DNA of 40,714 nucleotides. It comes from CAG-217 sp963638105 (GTDB lineage: Bacteria > Bacillota > Clostridia > Oscillospirales > Acutalibacteraceae). Positions 1 to 7,846 of the stretch are shown here, piece after piece. Position numbers and translations under genes: made by a program. The number at the start of each line of letters is the position of its first letter. The stretch's first letter is position 1. The notes beneath the pieces were generated by a model that was given only the letters and a program-made list of their open reading frames with translations, was not told the origin of the DNA and did not search any database. Where the stretch lies: the NCBI GenBank assembly GCA_963638105.1, contig CAVHPP010000019.1, positions 1 to 40,714 of the forward strand, in the 5' to 3' direction.

Positions 1-88
1 AATTTTCAAGGTCCTTACCCGACCTTTCGGCCGGCCGCTCTTCTCTCGAGCGCTTAGCTATAATACCAAAGTGCAAGGCAAAAGTCAA
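1..88 (-). promoter_or_regulatory. Probable rRNA operon promoter and leader, running out of the window
   Basis: Read on the minus strand, TTGACT (83-88) and TATTAT (60-65) are 17 bases apart. They are preceded by A-tracts repeated every 11 bases (ACTTGAAAAA twice, about 90-115), which look like an UP element. The transcript would start near 53 and run left through a GC-rich stem (GGCCGGCC...) to ACCTTGAAAATT at the window edge. Leaders of 16S rRNA and 16S-23S spacers in Firmicutes commonly carry a CTTTGAAAACT/CCTTGAAAAT element, so I infer that an rRNA operon begins just outside. No rRNA sequence is visible inside the window. Confidence 0.5.
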
Positions 89-180
89 CACTTTTTTTCA
101 AGTTTTTTCAAGTTCTTTCACACTCTGCCGAGCGTTTCTCCGTGCCCTTTATTATTTATATACATTATATACAGGCAGAG

Positions 181-206
181 AAAAGCGCACGGTATTCGCC
201 GTGCGC
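181..206 (-). terminator. Intrinsic terminator of the gpr-spoIIP operon
   Basis: A perfect 8-bp stem, GCGCACGG (185-192) with CCGTGCGC (199-206), has a 6-base loop. On the minus strand it is followed by TTTTCTC. It lies just after the small membrane protein gene that ends at 212. Nothing else is seen between 89 and 180 apart from AT-rich DNA upstream of the rRNA-type promoter. Confidence 0.7.
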
Positions 207-211
207 ACCAA

Positions 212-466
212 TCAGAATTCCATTTTATCATAAAAACAGGTCTGACTTTTCTTTGGAAAATAATTTGAAAAACTTTGCCAGCCCTCTGCCAGCTGCCGGT
301 ATTCTACCCGAAAGTCATACACGGTAAAGCCCCCGTCATTATAGGTGATCCACTTGGTGTCCGGCTCAAAGCCGAAGCTGCGCGTGTTGCAATAGGCCAC
401 CGCCGTGCCGCCGATCAACAGCGCCGTGCACAACAGAAGCAAAATGGGGGTTGGGTGTTTCTTCAT
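212..466 (-). CDS. Small membrane-anchored or secreted protein of unknown function
   Basis: An 84-residue product starts with a positively charged MKKH followed by one hydrophobic segment (about residues 7-25), which could be a signal peptide or an anchor. The remaining ~58 residues would be outside the membrane and are rich in aromatic residues (Trp, Tyr, Phe). I do not recognise the family. A GGAG ribosome site sits directly on the stop codon of spoIIP, 9 bases upstream, so the gene is co-transcribed with and probably translationally linked to gpr-spoIIP. That context suggests, but does not prove, a role at the spore or forespore envelope. Confidence 0.6.
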   Translation of the reverse strand: MKKHPTPILLLLCTALLIGGTAVAYCNTRSFGFEPDTKWITYNDGGFTVYDFRVEYRQLAEGWQSFSNYFPKKSQTCFYDKMEF

Positions 467-475
467 AACGGCTCC

Positions 476-1618
476 TTATTTTTCATAATCCTGGATGACC
501 CGGGCCAAGGCGGTGGCAAACAGCCGAGCGGAATAGCAGGCTTCGTCCAGGGTGTTGCCGTCCGTGCCCACCTCCAGCAAAAAGGAATTGCGGGTCATAT
601 CCATATTGTACTTACGCTCGGAAAAGAGAATGGGGCGCATCAGCCCCGGGTACTGCTTCTCCACCTGTTGCTGCACTGCCAAGTCAAAGCGCAGGTTGTA
701 TTCCCAATCCGGAAAGTTCTTGACCCGATTGTATTCGCATCCGGCAATGATCATCATCCGGGCAGCCTTTTTTCCCTTGATCTTGGCAGTAGGCTTCACC
801 TTGGTCTTATTATCGTATGTAATATCGTCCCGGTGCACATCAATGGTGATCTCTATGGACGGGTACTTCTCCAAATACCCCGCCACCGTCTTGCGGGAGT
901 GGTCGTAGGCGCCGGAGTAATCCTTGTCGTGGGTGGTGCGGTCGTGCACCACGCCGATCCCGCACTTTTCCAGATACGCGCAAAGTTCGTCCCCGACCCG
1001 CACCATATTTTGGGTACTGCTGTCGCTGCGCAGGTCGGTGGACTTGGTATAATAACCCGCGTCCAGGAGGGTGTAGCCCTCTGTGGTGTGGCTGTGATAG
1101 ATCAGCACCGTCGGTTTGGCCGCGTTGGGCACGGACAGGGCCGCCTTCTGTTTAAGGAGTGCCTCTATGTCCGGACGATAAAACGAAGCGGGGATCTTGC
1201 TTTGAATTGCCAGCGAACCGAAAGACAAGATCGTCCCCCCGCCCTGGTAACTCTCCTCGCTGGTTTTGCCCACCTGCTTTTGGCTGCCGATCACTTTTTT
1301 CTCTTGCTGCATCAACTTAGCCACATCCGCCGGGGTCTCGGTAATGTGCGCATAAGGGTCGCTGTCCTTCCCTGAAATGGGGTGCATTGCCTGCGCCTCC
1401 CGGGTCGCGGTAGTCTTAGTATGCGGCGTTTGCGCCGATTTTACAGTAGAAAATTCTGTATTTATTTTGCTGCTGAAATAGGTGGGCGAAAACACCGCCG
1501 CCACCCGCTGACCCACCGCCCCGACGGCAGAGATCCGGGGCGCCGCGCTCACCAGCACCGCCGTAACCAATACCGCCGCCGCAATATTGCAAAAGAAGGC
1601 CGCCCGTTCTTTTTTCAT
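476..1618 (-). CDS. spoIIP: Stage II sporulation protein P (SpoIIP), peptidoglycan amidase/endopeptidase
   Basis: SpoIIP works with SpoIID and SpoIIM to degrade septal peptidoglycan during forespore engulfment. The 380-residue product has a short cytoplasmic N-terminus, one membrane anchor (about residues 8-25), a variable linker, and the SpoIIP catalytic domain in the C-terminal ~220 residues. Visible signatures are IYHSHTTE (family form YHTHTSE), DVHRD, and NSFLLEVGTDGNTLDEA near the end, matching the zinc-binding and C-terminal family motifs. The start at 1618 is chosen because GGAG lies 7 bases upstream and the signal anchor follows at once; a longer reading to 1738 would put 40 non-hydrophobic residues ahead of it. 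It follows gpr, the usual order in Firmicutes. Confidence 0.93.
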   Translation of the reverse strand: MKKERAAFFCNIAAAVLVTAVLVSAAPRISAVGAVGQRVAAVFSPTYFSSKINTEFSTVKSAQTPHTKTTATREAQAMHPISGKDSDPYAHITETPADVAKLMQQEKKVIGSQKQVGKTSEESYQGGGTILSFGSLAIQSKIPASFYRPDIEALLKQKAALSVPNAAKPTVLIYHSHTTEGYTLLDAGYYTKSTDLRSDSSTQNMVRVGDELCAYLEKCGIGVVHDRTTHDKDYSGAYDHSRKTVAGYLEKYPSIEITIDVHRDDITYDNKTKVKPTAKIKGKKAARMMIIAGCEYNRVKNFPDWEYNLRFDLAVQQQVEKQYPGLMRPILFSERKYNMDMTRNSFLLEVGTDGNTLDEACYSARLFATALARVIQDYEK

Positions 1619-1682
1619 ATCCAGCTCCTTTGGCTTTGTCCTGCTTCTATTCTCATATAAGAATATGCACGCCGGCGCCGGA

Positions 1683-2498
1683 TTATCCCACCAGCGTGTA
1701 CAGATCCCGAGGCTGCAAATGCCGCTGGAGGCACACATTGATGGACATACCCAGCAGCTTGGCGCCCCGGTTGATCAGCTGATCGATCTCTCTGGGGGTC
1801 ACATACATCTCCTCCGCCGTACCGCCCAATACCCGACTGCTGACCACCGTGGGAATGCCCAGCGCCACCACCGGCACGCCCAGCACCCGGGCGCTGATCT
1901 CCCGCCGATGATTGCCCACCCCGGAGCCGGGGGCAATGCCTGCGTTTGACAGCTGCACCGTGGTGCCCAACCGATCCGCAGACGATGCCGCCAGCGCGTC
2001 CACCACAAGCACGCAGTCCGGGTGCACCGTATGGACCATGCCCGCCACCACCTCGGCGCTTTCCATACCGGTGTTGCCCAGCACCCCGGTGGTCACGGTG
2101 GACACATCCGTCAGCGGTCCCAGTGCCCGGCGCAGCTCCCCGGCAATGTGACGGGTGGCCAGCACATAGCGGTTGGTCTCCGGCCCCAGCGCGTCCGCAG
2201 TGATGGCGGTGTTGCCCACCCCGGCAACCAATACCCCGGTGGGGTGATCCGGCAGCAGGCCTCGCAGCAAATCGGCGATCCGCTCCAGCCGACCGTCAAA
2301 CAGCTGGGTCTCCTGAGCCATGGGCGACACCCGGTAGGTGATATACTTGCCCACCGGTTTGCCCAGGGCTTTTTCGCCTCGGGCGTCCAGCACTTCCACC
2401 ACGGAAATGCCGTCCTGCTCCCGCACTTTCACCCCGGGCAGCGCGGTTTTTTGCTGATTTTCATAGCTTTCCAATGCCAAATCTGTGCGATTTTCCAT
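1683..2498 (-). CDS. gpr: Germination protease GPR
   Basis: GPR is an aspartic-type protease that degrades small acid-soluble spore proteins when the spore germinates. The 271-residue protein begins MENRTDLALES; the RTDLALE stretch resembles the site where GPR zymogens cut their own propeptide, so the propeptide would be only about five residues, as in several clostridia. The middle contains GVGNTAITADALGP and the region GNTGMESAEVV typical of the family. Start 2498 is preferred over a TTG at 2543 because AGGTG lies 6-7 bases upstream and the likely promoter element (CATACTT, 2532-2538) falls between the two starts. It is divergent from rpsT and followed by spoIIP. Confidence 0.93.
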   Translation of the reverse strand: MENRTDLALESYENQQKTALPGVKVREQDGISVVEVLDARGEKALGKPVGKYITYRVSPMAQETQLFDGRLERIADLLRGLLPDHPTGVLVAGVGNTAITADALGPETNRYVLATRHIAGELRRALGPLTDVSTVTTGVLGNTGMESAEVVAGMVHTVHPDCVLVVDALAASSADRLGTTVQLSNAGIAPGSGVGNHRREISARVLGVPVVALGIPTVVSSRVLGGTAEEMYVTPREIDQLINRGAKLLGMSINVCLQRHLQPRDLYTLVG

Positions 2499-2557
2499 AT
2501 TTTTCACCTGATTTTCATAGTTTTTCAATAAAAGTATGTCCAAAAAGAAAAAAATAC

Positions 2558-2586
2558 TTGCATTTTAGATTTGCGTGTGCTATGAT
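2558..2586 (+). promoter_or_regulatory. Promoter of rpsT
   Basis: TTGCAT (2558-2563) and TATGAT (2581-2586) are separated by 17 bases. The transcript would start about 60 bases before the rpsT ribosome site AAAGGAG. Confidence 0.65.
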
Positions 2587-2654
2587 GTTTAGGCATTAAA
2601 AAGAAAACGGGGCTATGCCCTTCTACCTAATCCACCGCTAAAGGAGTGAAAACC

Positions 2655-2912
2655 ATGCCCAACATTAAGTCTGCTAAAAAGAGAGTCAAGGTCAACGCTG
2701 TAAAGGCCGCCAACAACAAGGCCCGCAACACCGCCCTCAAGACTGCCATCAAGAAGGCCAACGCCGCTATTGATGCCAACGCTGAGGACAAGACCCAGGC
2801 TGTGCAGTTTGCCTGCAAGAAGATCGACCAGGCCGCTGCCAAGAACCTGCTGCACAAGAACACCGCAGCCCGCAAAAAGAGCAATTTGGTCAGCAAGCTG
2901 AACCGCGCATAA
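2655..2912 (+). CDS. rpsT: 30S ribosomal protein S20
   Basis: The 85-residue, Lys/Ala-rich helical protein begins MPNIKSAKKRVKV and ends RKKSNLVSKLNRA, both diagnostic of bacterial S20, which binds 16S rRNA early in 30S assembly. The start at 2655 is set by AAAGGAG (2640-2646) eight bases upstream; the in-frame GTG at 2646 overlaps that site and would add MKT. It stands alone on the plus strand, divergent from gpr-spoIIP, with its own promoter and terminator. This rpsT/gpr arrangement is common in Firmicutes. Confidence 0.97.
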   Translation: MPNIKSAKKRVKVNAVKAANNKARNTALKTAIKKANAAIDANAEDKTQAVQFACKKIDQAAAKNLLHKNTAARKKSNLVSKLNRA

Positions 2913-2941
2913 GCGACGGCACTCGGTTTCTATCGAATTTT

Positions 2942-2975
2942 CGCTTCCTGCATTTGCAGGGAGCGTTCTTTTTTT
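2942..2975 (+). terminator. Intrinsic terminator of rpsT
   Basis: An 11-bp stem (CGCTTCCTGCA with TGCAGGGAGCG, one G-U pair) has a 2-base loop on paper, probably 4-6 in practice, followed by TTCTTTTTTT. Confidence 0.85.
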
Positions 2976-3027
2976 GCCCCCGGTCGCTGCTTTTGCAAAA
3001 GTAGACATCTTTCTGCGGTTTTGGCGC

Positions 3028-3056
3028 TTGACTTTGCCGCCAAATCCATTTATAAT
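3028..3056 (+). promoter_or_regulatory. Promoter of the small Lys/Ala-tailed membrane protein
   Basis: TTGACT (3028-3033), a 17-base spacer and a perfect TATAAT (3051-3056). The start codon is 32 bases downstream, preceded by AAGGGGG. Confidence 0.8.
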
Positions 3057-3087
3057 AGAAACAGATTTTATAAGGGGGTTCATTATT

Positions 3088-3366
3088 ATGAATTTCAAAA
3101 CGATTATGAAAGTCATCAGTGCCATCGTTGCCATCGCAGGCGTGGCCGTTGCCGTATATCTTGCCATCCAGAAGCTGACTGCTCCCAAAGAGGCAGAGTA
3201 TTTCGACGACAGCGACTTCTTCGAGTGCGATAACGATCTGGAGATCGTTGAGGCTTCCGCTACGGACACCCAGGTGCAGGAAAAGGCAGAGCCGGCTGAG
3301 AAAAAGGCGCCCGCCAAAAAGAGCGCACCTAAGAAAAAGGCACCTGCTAAAAAGGCTGCCAAATAA
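3088..3366 (+). CDS. Small single-pass membrane protein with a basic Lys/Ala/Pro tail
   Basis: The 92-residue protein has one membrane helix (about residues 7-28), an acidic middle (residues 33-53, with EYFDDSDFFECDNDLE), and a tail of PAKK/APKKK repeats (residues 66-92) resembling histone-H1-like low-complexity tails. I do not know its function. The tail might bind DNA, RNA or acidic polymers, but that is inference from charge only. Start 3088 is chosen from the AAGGGGG ribosome site and the promoter 32 bases upstream; the upstream in-frame ATG at 2974 lies ahead of the promoter. It has its own promoter and terminator. Confidence 0.75.
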   Translation: MNFKTIMKVISAIVAIAGVAVAVYLAIQKLTAPKEAEYFDDSDFFECDNDLEIVEASATDTQVQEKAEPAEKKAPAKKSAPKKKAPAKKAAK

Positions 3367-3385
3367 GCAAAAATACAATGCAATG

Positions 3386-3419
3386 AGGGGATGGCTTTCG
3401 CCGTCCCCTAACTTTTTTT
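3386..3419 (+). terminator. Intrinsic terminator
   Basis: A stem of AGGGGATGGC (3386-3395) and GCCGTCCCCT (3400-3409) with a TTTC loop is followed by AAC and seven T residues. The lipase ribosome site GGAGG begins right after, so some readthrough into that gene is possible. Confidence 0.8.
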
Positions 3420-3430
3420 GGAGGTATTCT

Positions 3431-4306
3431 ATGTATTCCTGCGGATTGGTGCTGGAGGGCGGCGGCAACCGTGCCATCTACACCAGCGGCGTGCTGGACG
3501 CCTTTATGGATCAGGGGATCGCCTTCCCTTATGTTATCGGCGTGTCGGCAGGCAGCTGCAACGCTGTGTCTTACATCGGCAAATGCCGGGGTCGCCAACA
3601 CGATATTGCCATCCAGTACAGCGGCGACAAACGCTATATGAGCCTGGAAAGCATGATAAAAAACGGCGAATTCTTAAACGGCGAGTGGTTGTTTGGGGAA
3701 TTAAGCTACGATCTGTCCCCCTTGGACCAAGAGGCCTATGACCGGGCCAACACCACCTTGTGCGTGGTGGTTACCAACGCCTTAACCGGCAAGGCGGAAT
3801 ATATGTACCCCAAGGACTTTCACAAGCGGGGCTGCCCCATTCTGCGGGCCAGCTGTGCCCTGCCCGGCGCCACCAAGGGGGTTGTGCTGGGCAAAGACCG
3901 GTACTTTGACGGCGGAGTCACCGACTCCATTCCCCTGGCGCACGCCTACGAGGACGGGTGCCAAAAGGCAGTAGTGGTGCTCACGCAAGATCGAAATTAT
4001 CAAAAGCAGCCTATGGGCCACGAGCGCCTGATTCGGCGTGTATTCCGCAAATATCCGCTAATGGCACGTGCCCTACTGAACCGGTATAAAATGTACAACC
4101 GCCAACTGGAAACCGTGTGGGACGCCCAAGGCCGGGGCGACGCCTTTGTGATTGCGCCGGACCACCCGCTGCACTGCCCCACCTTGGAGCGCAATGTGGA
4201 CAAGCTGGAGCAAATTTATCAAACCGGCTACCGCAACGCCATGGAGCAAATGGACGCGCTGAAGGCGTTTTTAGCCAAGCCGTCTCCCTTTACGGAAATC
4301 GAATAA
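3431..4306 (+). CDS. Patatin-like phospholipase family protein
   Basis: The 291-residue protein has the patatin fold signatures: an oxyanion-hole glycine run GGGNR (residues 10-14), the nucleophile elbow GVSAGS with Ser39, and the catalytic Asp in DGG at residues 160-162. Together these form a Ser-Asp dyad that hydrolyses acyl esters of phospholipids or related lipids. There is no signal peptide, so it should be cytoplasmic or act on the inner membrane face. The start at 3431 follows GGAGG by six bases; the longer in-frame reading runs through the preceding terminator. Closest relatives are the YjjU-type bacterial patatins. The true substrate cannot be told from sequence. Confidence 0.9.
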   Translation: MYSCGLVLEGGGNRAIYTSGVLDAFMDQGIAFPYVIGVSAGSCNAVSYIGKCRGRQHDIAIQYSGDKRYMSLESMIKNGEFLNGEWLFGELSYDLSPLDQEAYDRANTTLCVVVTNALTGKAEYMYPKDFHKRGCPILRASCALPGATKGVVLGKDRYFDGGVTDSIPLAHAYEDGCQKAVVVLTQDRNYQKQPMGHERLIRRVFRKYPLMARALLNRYKMYNRQLETVWDAQGRGDAFVIAPDHPLHCPTLERNVDKLEQIYQTGYRNAMEQMDALKAFLAKPSPFTEIE

Positions 4307-4346
4307 AAATGCCCGGCAGACCGTTCTGTGGCCTGTCAGGCAAAGA

Positions 4347-4389
4347 AATCCCCTGTATGCCAAGCGGCACGCAGGGGATCTTTGTTTGT
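4347..4389. terminator. Terminator between convergent genes
   Basis: AATCCCCTG (4347-4355) pairs with CAGGGGAT(T) (4372-4380) around a GC-rich loop, with TTTGTTTG downstream on the plus strand and TTTCTTTG on the minus strand. It could serve both the lipase gene and the converging membrane protein gene. Confidence 0.6.
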
Positions 4390-6257
4390 TATTTTGTTTT
4401 GACTGCGGCAGCCTGGGCAAAGCCGTCCTTGGCGTCACCCTTTGGCGTAATCTCTACCGTGTCGCCCTTTTGCAGCAGCAGCACCTGCATGCAATCGGTG
4501 ACCCGAATATAGTAATACACGCCGTCCACCTGCAAGTAATAAACGGTGTTGCCGTCGTTTACCGAGGACTTAATGTCCGTAATCTTGCCGGTGATCGTCT
4601 TGCTGTCTGCGGACTGGGACTGCTGGGGCGTCTGCGCCGTCTTGCCGTCGGTCTGTTCTCCGCCGGCAGTGGCAATCTCCGCCTCGTCCTTAACATAATC
4701 CTCTGCGTCCACCGTCTTGGCGATCCAACCCTTGTCCTTCATGGCGTTGATATAGTTCTCCACCGCCGTATTCAGCGCCTTGGCGTCACTGTTGGTATCA
4801 ATCAGGCCGGCGCCCACCACTGTCTTATCCTCCAGGCTGACCAGCGCATAGCCCTTGACGGTGTTGCTGTCGCCGTACAGACTCATAAAGTAGGAGGGCT
4901 GGCCCTCAATATCCAGCAAAATGGGGAAGGTGGCTGCATAACCAAAGTTCTGCACCGCGTCCTGAGCAGACTCCATAGCAGAGGTCTCAATGGCGCCGCC
5001 GTTCTGGTAATATCGCACCTCCTTGGTGCGCTGGTTGCACAGGATAAAACCGAAATTGGAGGTATCCGTCTTAGAAGAGGTAATGCCGGTGTACACCCAC
5101 ACATCATCGTCCATGGCAATATAGCCGTTGCCGCTGGAGGCCACATTCACATCGTTCTGGAAGATAATCGAGTTCCAAAAGCCCTTCTTCAGCTTGCCGT
5201 AATAGTTGTACTGCTCGATCAGCAGCTGGTCACTATACACCACATCAATCCAGTTCAGGCTCTTGTCCTTGCGCACGGTGTCTATGGGATAATACTTGCT
5301 TTCGCCGCTGAGCGCGTCCGTTACAATGGCGCCCTGCACATCCGTGCCGCCAAACAGACCGATTTTCTTGGTCAGGGCCGCCGTCACCCAATAGGGGTGG
5401 CCGCTCTCGTCAATCTCAAAATTGGGGGTATCCAGCAGCTTGGTCGGGTACTGGAACCGCAGGTGACGAATCAACTTTTCATTAAAATACTCCGCCGGGG
5501 AATACTGGATCCCGCTGCCGAACTGCTCCTCGCAGTTGACCACAGTCACCTTTTGGCTCACCACATCAATGAGAATGTATGCCGGCAGGCCGTTTTTGGT
5601 GTTGTTGACCCACTTGAACACATCCGCATATTGCAGGCTGGCCACCCGGCAGGGCACGCCCCGGTAGTTGATCTGCGTGGTGGCGTCCGCCACCACATAC
5701 TGGCTCTTGTACTGAGACAAAGAGCCCAGCTGTTGGTCCGCCAGGGTCTTGGCCCGAGAGGCATCAATCCGGGGCACCTCATCATAGCTGATGTCGGAGA
5801 AATCCCGGTCAAAGTCGCTGTTTTGTACCGTCATCAGGTTGCTGTAAGCGGAAGCACGGAAGATGGTGGCACCCACCAAGAAGCCCACCAGCATCACCAC
5901 AGCGATCACTGCCACGATAATCACCGGGATCAAAGTCTTTTTCTTCACATATTCCAGGCGCTCCGCTTTCTTGTTGGCCCGGCACACCAGGTAAAAGGAC
6001 CCGGCAAATACCGCTACCAGCAAAATCAAAAACAGATACAACTGAGTGTCGTGCACATTCAGCGCCGGCAGCATCATATAGTAGGCAATGCCGCCCACCA
6101 CCGCAGTGATCAGGGCACACAGCAGCAGCCGCAGGGGCATTTTGCCCGGCTTGACCACCGCCTGCACTTCATCTCGCTTGGGCCACGCAAACTTGGACTT
6201 AAAATCATTCAGTACCTCGTCTGCATCATAATTATAATTGGGTATTTTTTCGCTCAT
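4389..6257 (-). CDS. Three-TM membrane protein with a large extracytoplasmic region, unknown function
   Basis: A 622-residue protein has a ~40-residue acidic cytoplasmic N-terminus, three predicted membrane helices (about 42-66, 72-92 and 108-132), and then ~490 residues probably outside the membrane. The last ~65 residues (ITGKITDIKSSV... to DTVEITPKG) look like a small beta-barrel or OB-like domain, preceded by a Gln/Thr/Ser-rich linker. Stretches such as GLPAYILIDVVSQKVTVV resemble PepSY-like propeptide folds, but I cannot assign a family. The start at 6257 is set by AAGGAG 7 bases upstream and a promoter 50 bases away. It is monocistronic. Its function may relate to the cell envelope; this is inference from topology. 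Confidence 0.75.
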   Translation of the reverse strand: MSEKIPNYNYDADEVLNDFKSKFAWPKRDEVQAVVKPGKMPLRLLLCALITAVVGGIAYYMMLPALNVHDTQLYLFLILLVAVFAGSFYLVCRANKKAERLEYVKKKTLIPVIIVAVIAVVMLVGFLVGATIFRASAYSNLMTVQNSDFDRDFSDISYDEVPRIDASRAKTLADQQLGSLSQYKSQYVVADATTQINYRGVPCRVASLQYADVFKWVNNTKNGLPAYILIDVVSQKVTVVNCEEQFGSGIQYSPAEYFNEKLIRHLRFQYPTKLLDTPNFEIDESGHPYWVTAALTKKIGLFGGTDVQGAIVTDALSGESKYYPIDTVRKDKSLNWIDVVYSDQLLIEQYNYYGKLKKGFWNSIIFQNDVNVASSGNGYIAMDDDVWVYTGITSSKTDTSNFGFILCNQRTKEVRYYQNGGAIETSAMESAQDAVQNFGYAATFPILLDIEGQPSYFMSLYGDSNTVKGYALVSLEDKTVVGAGLIDTNSDAKALNTAVENYINAMKDKGWIAKTVDAEDYVKDEAEIATAGGEQTDGKTAQTPQQSQSADSKTITGKITDIKSSVNDGNTVYYLQVDGVYYYIRVTDCMQVLLLQKGDTVEITPKGDAKDGFAQAAAVKTK

Positions 6258-6306
6258 TCTGTTCTCCTTAATATAAGGGATACGCCCCGAGGGTGCGTTC
6301 CACTTT

Positions 6307-6335
6307 ATTATACAGGATAACCGCCGCCAAAGCAA
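6307..6335 (-). promoter_or_regulatory. Promoter of the three-TM membrane protein gene
   Basis: On the minus strand TTGCTT (6330-6335), a 17-base spacer and TATAAT (6307-6312). It lies 50 bases before the start codon. Confidence 0.7.
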
Positions 6336-6419
6336 CATAAATCCGCAGTGAATTTATGCCAACCCGCACGCCACGAAAGTTTATGGTGCCTTGCAATGGA
6401 CGATCGCTTGAAAAGAATT

Positions 6420-6485
6420 GTAGGGGTCGATGCCCACATCGACCCGCATTTACCTACCGTGCGGGCGGCAGGTTGCCGCCCCTAC
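6420..6485. repeat. GTAGGGG...CCCCTAC intergenic inverted-repeat element
   Basis: A 66-base unit is bounded by GTAGGGG (6420-6426) and CCCCTAC (6479-6485). Inside are two hairpins, GGGTCGATG/CATCGACCC (6424-6445) and a GGGCGGCA...TGCCGCCC stem (about 6463-6481). The second hairpin differs by one base from one at 40692-40714 at the other end of the window, so this is a dispersed repeat family. The surrounding gene-free stretch (6258-6631) otherwise holds the promoter at 6307-6335, a short CTCCCTTGCAAAGGG repeat-like motif near 6522, and the terminator at 6571-6600. Confidence 0.75.
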
Positions 6486-6570
6486 CAAGTAAATGAAAGC
6501 AAAACGGTTACAAAATCTTCGGCTCCCTTGCAAAGGGTGACAAAACGGCAAAACAATAATCCACACAAAC

Positions 6571-6600
6571 AAAAAATTCCGCACCCGGGGGTGCGGAATT
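6571..6600 (-). terminator. Intrinsic terminator of the lipoprotein gene
   Basis: A 12-bp arm AATTCCGCACCC (6575-6586) pairs with GGGTGCGGAATT (6589-6600). On the minus strand it runs into TTTTTT. It lies 31 bases after the lipoprotein stop codon. Confidence 0.85.
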
Positions 6601-6631
6601 CCTTTGCTTTTTGTAAAATCGGAACAGGTGT

Positions 6632-7606
6632 TTACGCCTTGGTAACGCCCTTGCTTTCCTGCATGTACTTTTCGCTGGCAGGTGCAGACCACTTCATGGT
6701 AACATCCACGGTGGCGTTCTTATCACGGATCACAGCGATGCAAGCGTGCGCTACAACCACATGAGCCTCCATCACATACTCGGCCTTGGTGATCTCCTTG
6801 GTCTTGGTATCAATGGTCACGGTAGCGGTACCGCCGTAGTAATTCACCTTGCAGTTATCGGCAGTGGTGCCCTCGGACCAGGTCAGCGGCTTAATGCTGT
6901 CCACGGTGGAGTCAATAGCGCCCAAAGACTGGAACATATGGCCCTGTGCGTCCTTACCGGGTGCACTCATGTTGACATACTTAGGCTGCATCTGCAGAGT
7001 GATGGTGCCGTCGCCGTTGTCCTTCACATTGGCAGTCACCAGATCGTCAGCCACCAGGCGGCTGGTCTGCAGGGACTCACCCTTGCCGTCCCACTCGTCG
7101 GTATCCAGCTTAGGATCTCTGTTAGTGGAGGGAACCAGGCCGTTCAAACCGGGATGGTAAATGGGCTTTACGATACTGGGAACCATGTTGTTGATGGTCT
7201 TATTCACGCTGCCGTCAATGGCAATGTCATGTACATCCAGATCCTCTTCGCAAAGCATCTTGTAGTAGGTCTGGGTCTGGCCCTTCTCGTCCTTATACTG
7301 GGCGGTCAGGGTTTTGGTGTAGTCATAAGCCTGCTTGTAATAATCGGCAACAGCGGCCACGTCCTTAAACTCAACGCCGCCGTAAGTACCGGCCTTGAAT
7401 TCCTCAATAACGGGCTTATCAAAGTCCGCCTCGCTGGTAGAAGCGTCTCCCTGACCCTTAGTCTTCCAGCTGCCGTCCTTCACCTCATTGATTGCCTGGA
7501 TCGCGCCGTCGGTTACATAGTTGATCTTTGCACAACCGGCAAAGCAGCCAACGATCAGTGCAACTGCCAGCACCAAACCGAGGCCCTTGAATGCGTATTT
7601 CTTCAT
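6632..7606 (-). CDS. Putative lipoprotein of unknown function
   Basis: The 324-residue protein has a lipoprotein signal: MKKYAFKG, a hydrophobic run, and FAGC with Cys25 as the likely lipidated residue (an alternative Cys is residue 21). The mature part, ~300 residues, should sit on the outer face of the membrane. It is rich in Asp, Lys and Thr and looks like a mixed alpha/beta binding domain, but I do not recognise the family. Start 7606 is chosen because the signal peptide begins there and GGGGA lies about 10 bases upstream; a TTG at 7627 would overlap that site. It is monocistronic, with its own promoter and terminator. Confidence 0.75.
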   Translation of the reverse strand: MKKYAFKGLGLVLAVALIVGCFAGCAKINYVTDGAIQAINEVKDGSWKTKGQGDASTSEADFDKPVIEEFKAGTYGGVEFKDVAAVADYYKQAYDYTKTLTAQYKDEKGQTQTYYKMLCEEDLDVHDIAIDGSVNKTINNMVPSIVKPIYHPGLNGLVPSTNRDPKLDTDEWDGKGESLQTSRLVADDLVTANVKDNGDGTITLQMQPKYVNMSAPGKDAQGHMFQSLGAIDSTVDSIKPLTWSEGTTADNCKVNYYGGTATVTIDTKTKEITKAEYVMEAHVVVAHACIAVIRDKNATVDVTMKWSAPASEKYMQESKGVTKA

Positions 7607-7662
7607 ACGTATAGTTTCCCCTTTCAAAAGTCGAAATCCGTTTTACAAAAACGTACATATAA

Positions 7663-7691
7663 AATTTATATTAAATTTACCAAAAAGTCAA
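7663..7691 (-). promoter_or_regulatory. Promoter of the lipoprotein gene
   Basis: On the minus strand TTGACT (7686-7691) is followed after 17 bases by TAAATT (7663-7668), or after 15 bases by TATAAA (7665-7670), in a very AT-rich region. Confidence 0.55.
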
Positions 7692-7750
7692 GCCCCATTT
7701 ACAAAATTAGTGTTTAATTTTTCATATCGCCTGTATTTTTAACATATTTA

Positions 7751-7779
7751 TTGCGATTTGCACGGCAGTGTGCTATACT
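7751..7779 (+). promoter_or_regulatory. Promoter of the zinc-ribbon protein operon
   Basis: TTGCGA (7751-7756), a 17-base spacer and TATACT (7774-7779). The start codon is 67 bases downstream. Confidence 0.65.
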
Positions 7780-7846
7780 TTTGTATAGATAGGGGCATTT
7801 TTCGCCCCTGTTCATCAAGCGAAAATCAACAAGCGAGGTTTCAGAT

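Noticed and set aside
275..1375. 366-codon open frame on the plus strand
   Set aside because: Antisense to spoIIP, whose motifs are certain; no ribosome site and an unlikely composition.
4386..6320. 644-codon open frame on the plus strand
   Set aside because: It is exactly antisense to the three-TM protein gene at 4389-6257, has no ribosome site, and its translation is rich in His, Arg and Gln without any domain. The minus-strand gene has a promoter, ribosome site and membrane helices.
6746..7717. 323-codon open frame on the plus strand
   Set aside because: Antisense to the lipoprotein gene and running through its promoter; no support.
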